Shown one piece after another: positions 61,191-64,000 of a DNA stretch of 64,000 bases. Source of the DNA: Actinoallomurus soli (GTDB lineage Bacteria > Actinomycetota > Actinomycetes > Streptosporangiales > Streptosporangiaceae); NCBI RefSeq assembly GCF_024055715.1, contig NZ_JAMXMV010000005.1, forward strand, positions 1-64,000, written 5' to 3'. The notes beneath the pieces were generated by a model. It did not search any database and was not told where the DNA came from. It saw only the letters and a program-made list of their open reading frames with translations. Made by a program: the position numbers and the translations under genes. Each line of letters opens with the position of its first letter. The first letter of the stretch is position 1.

Positions 61191-61961
61191 TCAGCGGGGC
61201 AGCGTGTAGGCCGACAGGCGGGTGTAGACGCCCGGATAGCCCGGACGCGCGCAGCCGTACGCCCAGGAGGTCAGACCGGCGAGCCGGCCCTGCAGGATGA
61301 GCGGGCCTCCGCTGTCGAACTGGCACGTGTCGGCCTGCGGCGAACCCGCGCACACCATGCCCTTGGCGTCGAAGGCGTGGCCGTACGCCGACGCGCACCG
61401 CGTGTCCGAGACGATCGGCACGGTCGCCTCGCGGAGCCGTGCGTTGAACAGGTCCCGCTCCGAGGTCGTGCCCCAGCCGAGCACCCGGGCCTCGGCCCCC
61501 GGCGGATACGCGCCGTACGAGCCGATCAGCGGAACGGGCAGGCGGCTCACGGGCCGGGTGAGCGTGAGGAGCGCGACGTCGTCGTGCTCGACCGTCTCGC
61601 CCTGGAACGACGTCTCGTGGAAGCCGGGGTTCACCCAGATCTTCTTGACCTGGACGCTCTCGCCGTCCTTCTTCGTCAGGTCGGCGCGGCCGAAGACGGC
61701 GCTGAGCAGACCCGGCACCTGGCGCAGGAAGTTGACGCAGTGCGCGGCCGTCACGACCTTGTCGGGCGCGACGAGAGCGCCGCCGCAGAACTGCCCGGAC
61801 GGCCTGATCAGGAACGCCGGAGTGCCGATCGCCGCGAGCCACGGCGGCGGGGCGGCGGGCGATCCGCCGACGACGGCGTTCGCCGGGGGCGCCGTCAGGC
61901 CGGCGCACAGGGCCAGGGCCGACAACGCGACCGCCGCGGTGCGGCGCGGGAACAGGGGCAT
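61191..61961 (-). CDS. Secreted trypsin-like serine protease
   Basis: 256 residues, ATG 61961. Residues 1-29 are a signal peptide (TAAVALSALALCAGLTAPPA, NA), after which VVGGSP is the expected mature N-terminus, so there is little or no propeptide. Catalytic triad: His74 (VTAAHC), Asp128 (EHDDVALL), Ser217 (FDSGGP). Asp211, six residues before Ser217, is at the trypsin S1 position and predicts cleavage after Arg/Lys. Four Cys pair in the usual way. It is an S1 family extracellular protease, convergent with the GroES-like gene. Confidence 0.93.
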   Translation of the reverse strand: MPLFPRRTAAVALSALALCAGLTAPPANAVVGGSPAAPPPWLAAIGTPAFLIRPSGQFCGGALVAPDKVVTAAHCVNFLRQVPGLLSAVFGRADLTKKDGESVQVKKIWVNPGFHETSFQGETVEHDDVALLTLTRPVSRLPVPLIGSYGAYPPGAEARVLGWGTTSERDLFNARLREATVPIVSDTRCASAYGHAFDAKGMVCAGSPQADTCQFDSGGPLILQGRLAGLTSWAYGCARPGYPGVYTRLSAYTLPR

Positions 61962-62123
61962 GGGGGGACACCTCCGTTCGGTCCGCCTGAAAACCTAACG
62001 GCACCGGGCCCGTCGCGCGAGGGGCATCGGCGGGCCGGGGGGCGGCCGCGACTCGGCGCATCGACCCCGGAGCGGCTGGACTGGCGCGTGATCCGGGGTC
62101 GGCGGGCGACGGCCGCGGCCGGT

Positions 62124-62768
62124 TCAGTCGTATCGGCGGCCGGTGCGCGAGGAGAGACGTCCCGCGAGATTTCGGGGAATCAGCTTGCCGAGCCCGACCA
62201 GGGCCTTGTACTGCGCGCCGGGCACGCTGACCGTGACACCCCGCCGGAGGTCGCGCAGCGCGTCCGCGACGACACGGTCGGCGTCCAGCCAGAGGGGCTC
62301 CGGGATGCGCGAGACGTTCATCCTCGCCCGGTCGTGGAACTCGGTGTGCACGAAACCGGGGCACAGAGCCATGACGTGGACGCCCGGGACGTCCGCGGCG
62401 ACGCCCTGGCTGAACCCCACCACCCACGCCTTCGACGCCCCGTACGTGCCGCGCGAGAAGAACGCGGCCACCGAGGCGACGTTGATGACGCCGCCCCGGC
62501 CGCGCTCCCGCATGCCCGGCAGGGCCGCGTACGTCAGCCGCAGCACCGCCTCGCAGTGCACGCGCAGCATCGTCAGTTCGTCCTCGAGAGGCACCTCCAG
62601 GAAACGCCCCTTGTTCCCGAAGCCGGCGTTGCCGCAGTCCTCGGCGGTGCGGGCCAGCCGCTCCCCGTCGCGGGCGAGCAGGATCAGATGGAAGCCGTCC
62701 GCGGCGAGCCGCCGGGCGAACGCCGCGCCGATCCCCGAGGTGGCGCCGGTGATGAGGGCAGTGGGCAT
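62124..62768 (-). CDS. SDR-family protein with an internal deletion
   Basis: 214 residues, ATG 62768. N-terminal TGATSGIGAAFARRLAADGF and the catalytic Ser/Tyr/Lys (NVASVAAFF, YGASK) are intact, as is LCPGFVHTEFHDRA. Related enzymes run to about 255-260 residues; here LARDGERLARTAED passes straight to CGNAGFGNKGRFLEVPLED, so some 40-45 residues with the D-L strand and first N of NNAG are missing, in frame. The gene stays open with normal codon use. It may be nonfunctional or have altered cofactor binding. The ribosome site is CTGAGGCC. Confidence 0.8.
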   Translation of the reverse strand: MPTALITGATSGIGAAFARRLAADGFHLILLARDGERLARTAEDCGNAGFGNKGRFLEVPLEDELTMLRVHCEAVLRLTYAALPGMRERGRGGVINVASVAAFFSRGTYGASKAWVVGFSQGVAADVPGVHVMALCPGFVHTEFHDRARMNVSRIPEPLWLDADRVVADALRDLRRGVTVSVPGAQYKALVGLGKLIPRNLAGRLSSRTGRRYD

Positions 62769-62954
62769 GGCCTCAGGGTATCCGCCACCCGATTCACCGA
62801 TCTTGCCGTCGGCGTACCGACGTGGGCGCCTCGGCGCGGGCCCACCGACGTGGGCGCCCCGCCGGGGGCGTACCGACGGGCGCCTCGACGCGGTCGCGGA
62901 GCACCGGGCGCCGCGTGGAGCCGCCCGCCCGTGCGCGTGTGGCCGGCGCGCCGG

Positions 62955-63650
62955 TCAGGCGAGGCAGCGCAGGGCGTCGCGGAGGCCGGGGTCGAGCGGG
63001 TGGTCTCCGGGCAGGCGGCCCACGGTCGCCTCGACGAACTCCGCCGGGGTGAGCCGGCCCAGCGCCTGCGGCGTCCGCACGATCAGGTCGCCGTCGTCGT
63101 CCTCGGCGACCTCGGCCGGGGAGCCCTTCTCCTCCAGCGCGAACCGGCCGACCACCACGCGCCAGGCCGTGCGCTCGCGGGCGTCGTCGACCGGCACGCC
63201 GACGTCGTCGCCGTGGGTGGCGTACTCGGAGGCGTAGTGGAACGCCTGGAGGCCGACGGGGTACGGCCCCGCCATCGTGGGCAGCCGCGCATCGCGGCCG
63301 AGATCGCGCATCCGCCGGCGGGTGTCGCCGTTCCGGGTGCGCCACTCGTCGAGCACCTCTTCCACGGGCATGGTCCGGCGGGTGCGCACGCACCAGTCGT
63401 TGAAGCCCGCGAGGCCGGAGACGCCGTTCTTCTCCAGGCGGGTCCACAGGCCTTCGAGGTCGTCGTGGAGGCAGGCGTGGTTGTAGTCCTCCTCGCCGGC
63501 GAGATGGGCGAGGACGTCGCGGACCGTCCAGCCCTCGCAGCGGGACGGCCGCGCCCAGTCGTCGTCCTTCAGGCCGCTGAAGAAGCGGTCGAGGCGCTCG
63601 GCCTCGGCGTCGAAGATGGCGAACGGGTCGAGATCATCGAGTGTTGTCAC
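62955..63650 (-). CDS. Maleylpyruvate-isomerase/MDMPI (DinB-like) fold protein, mycothiol-linked
   Basis: About 231 residues; GTG 63650 with GGAGGACG upstream. The N-terminal MDMPI domain: FAIFDAEAERLDRFFSGLKD, DWARPSRCEGWTVRDVLAHL, AGEEDYNHACLHDD; metal-ligand His residues are in AHLAGEEDYNHA and ASEYATHGDDVG. Members use mycothiol or act as small-molecule isomerases or S-transferases; the function of this one is unknown. A second small domain follows (RFALEEKGSPAEVAEDDDGD). Single gene, upstream of the SDR. Confidence 0.85.
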   Translation of the reverse strand: MTTLDDLDPFAIFDAEAERLDRFFSGLKDDDWARPSRCEGWTVRDVLAHLAGEEDYNHACLHDDLEGLWTRLEKNGVSGLAGFNDWCVRTRRTMPVEEVLDEWRTRNGDTRRRMRDLGRDARLPTMAGPYPVGLQAFHYASEYATHGDDVGVPVDDARERTAWRVVVGRFALEEKGSPAEVAEDDDGDLIVRTPQALGRLTPAEFVEATVGRLPGDHPLDPGLRDALRCLA

Positions 63651-63728
63651 GCTCGTCCTCCTGCCCTGAAGACACCGGTCCATTCCGGTACGGCATCCGC
63701 CCGGCGCGGTCTCCCGGGGAACGCCGGC

Positions 63729-64000
63729 TCAGTGGCGGTAGTGGAAGCCGACGCCGTACCGCGCGAGCTTGGCGGACCTGCTGACCTTGACCGCGGTGAG
63801 GGTGAAGTGCCCGACCGTGACGGACTGCGGAGTCGCCGAGGCGGTGATCCTGCGGCTGGCGTGGCCGGACACGTCGGTCAGGATGATCTTCACCTGCCCG
63901 GCGTGGACGGCCCCGGTCTGCACGCGAAGGCCGGCCGCGGTCCTCGTCGTGCCGGCGGCCTGCCACCAGGCCGCCGCCTTGCCGTGGCGCTTCGCGGGCG
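63729..64000 (-). CDS. C-terminal part of an uncharacterised protein (runs off right edge)
   Basis: The minus-strand frame is open from 64000 to TGA 63729-63731 and reads PAKRHGKAAAWWQAAGTTRT, AAGLRVQTGAVHAGQVKIIL, TDVSGHASRRITASATPQSV, TVGHFTLTAVKV, ending GVGFHYRH. It looks like a beta-rich domain, perhaps extracellular. The start and the N-terminus lie outside the window, so no family is assigned. Confidence 0.55.
   Translation of the reverse strand, partial: PAKRHGKAAAWWQAAGTTRTAAGLRVQTGAVHAGQVKIILTDVSGHASRRITASATPQSVTVGHFTLTAVKVSRSAKLARYGVGFHYRH

Overview
The window is chromosomal DNA of a high-GC actinomycete. The evidence is very high GC with strong third-position bias, many GTG starts, several candidate leaderless genes, F420-type enzymes (two LLM oxidoreductases and a deazaflavin-dependent reductase), a mycothiol-type maleylpyruvate isomerase fold, and a lon gene carrying a perfect HspR (HAIR) operator. 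The gene style suits Streptosporangiales/Thermomonosporaceae, but this is inference and no rRNA or tRNA is present to place it. No phage, CRISPR array or classical biosynthetic cluster was seen.

Layout. 1-11.7 kb is a patchwork of stress and detoxification genes and gene debris: the tail of an IS110 transposase, an MLTR-type regulator with an alpha/beta hydrolase, a YdcbC-type (E. coli YdbC) aldo/keto reductase divergent from a TetR gene, a scar of three truncated genes (HxlR, TnpB, haloalkane dehalogenase), a MerR-HEAT regulator with a second HEAT protein behind a textbook 19-bp-spacer MerR promoter, a broken MFS exporter, an azoreductase-like flavoprotein, and a LysR-controlled tautomerase/CMD-like pair. 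11.7-21.2 kb holds lon, a fused epimerase/F420 reductase, a two-gene inositol-type pathway with LacI-like operators, a lipoprotein, and a double TrkA-N membrane protein.

21.3-27.1 kb is a catabolic gene set (NIPSNAP-like protein, LLM oxidoreductase, PhyH dioxygenase, phosphotriesterase-like hydrolase, P450, SDR). Two promoters share a CAAGCGCTTG palindrome and the last four genes are tightly coupled. 27.2-31.8 kb is an accessory island: an XRE-TPR regulator with a YdcF protein, divergent from two small unknown proteins and an S-adenosylhomocysteine-hydrolase-like Rossmann protein, ending in a truncated HTH-type remnant. It is the best candidate for an undescribed system.

31.7-45 kb: Gfo/Idh/MocA enzyme, YtrA-type GntR with a DUF1648/DUF5808-like membrane protein, aldehyde dehydrogenase, ABC transporter, two-component system, a small basic protein, and the SbcD-SbcC nuclease. 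44.2-46.9 kb is a probable MarR regulon (LLM enzyme, MarR, NDH-2/AIF-like enzyme) marked by repeated GTTCG-N5-CGAAC sites. 46.9-64 kb: chloramphenicol-phosphotransferase-like kinase, ClC channel, MFS, LacI, Uma2 nuclease, secreted beta-propeller, YghZ-type aldo/keto reductase, SBP56 methanethiol-oxidase-like protein with a NicO-like membrane partner, 2-oxoacid dehydrogenase E1 alpha, GroES-like protein, secreted trypsin, an internally deleted SDR, an MDMPI-fold enzyme, and the C-terminus of a gene running off the right edge.
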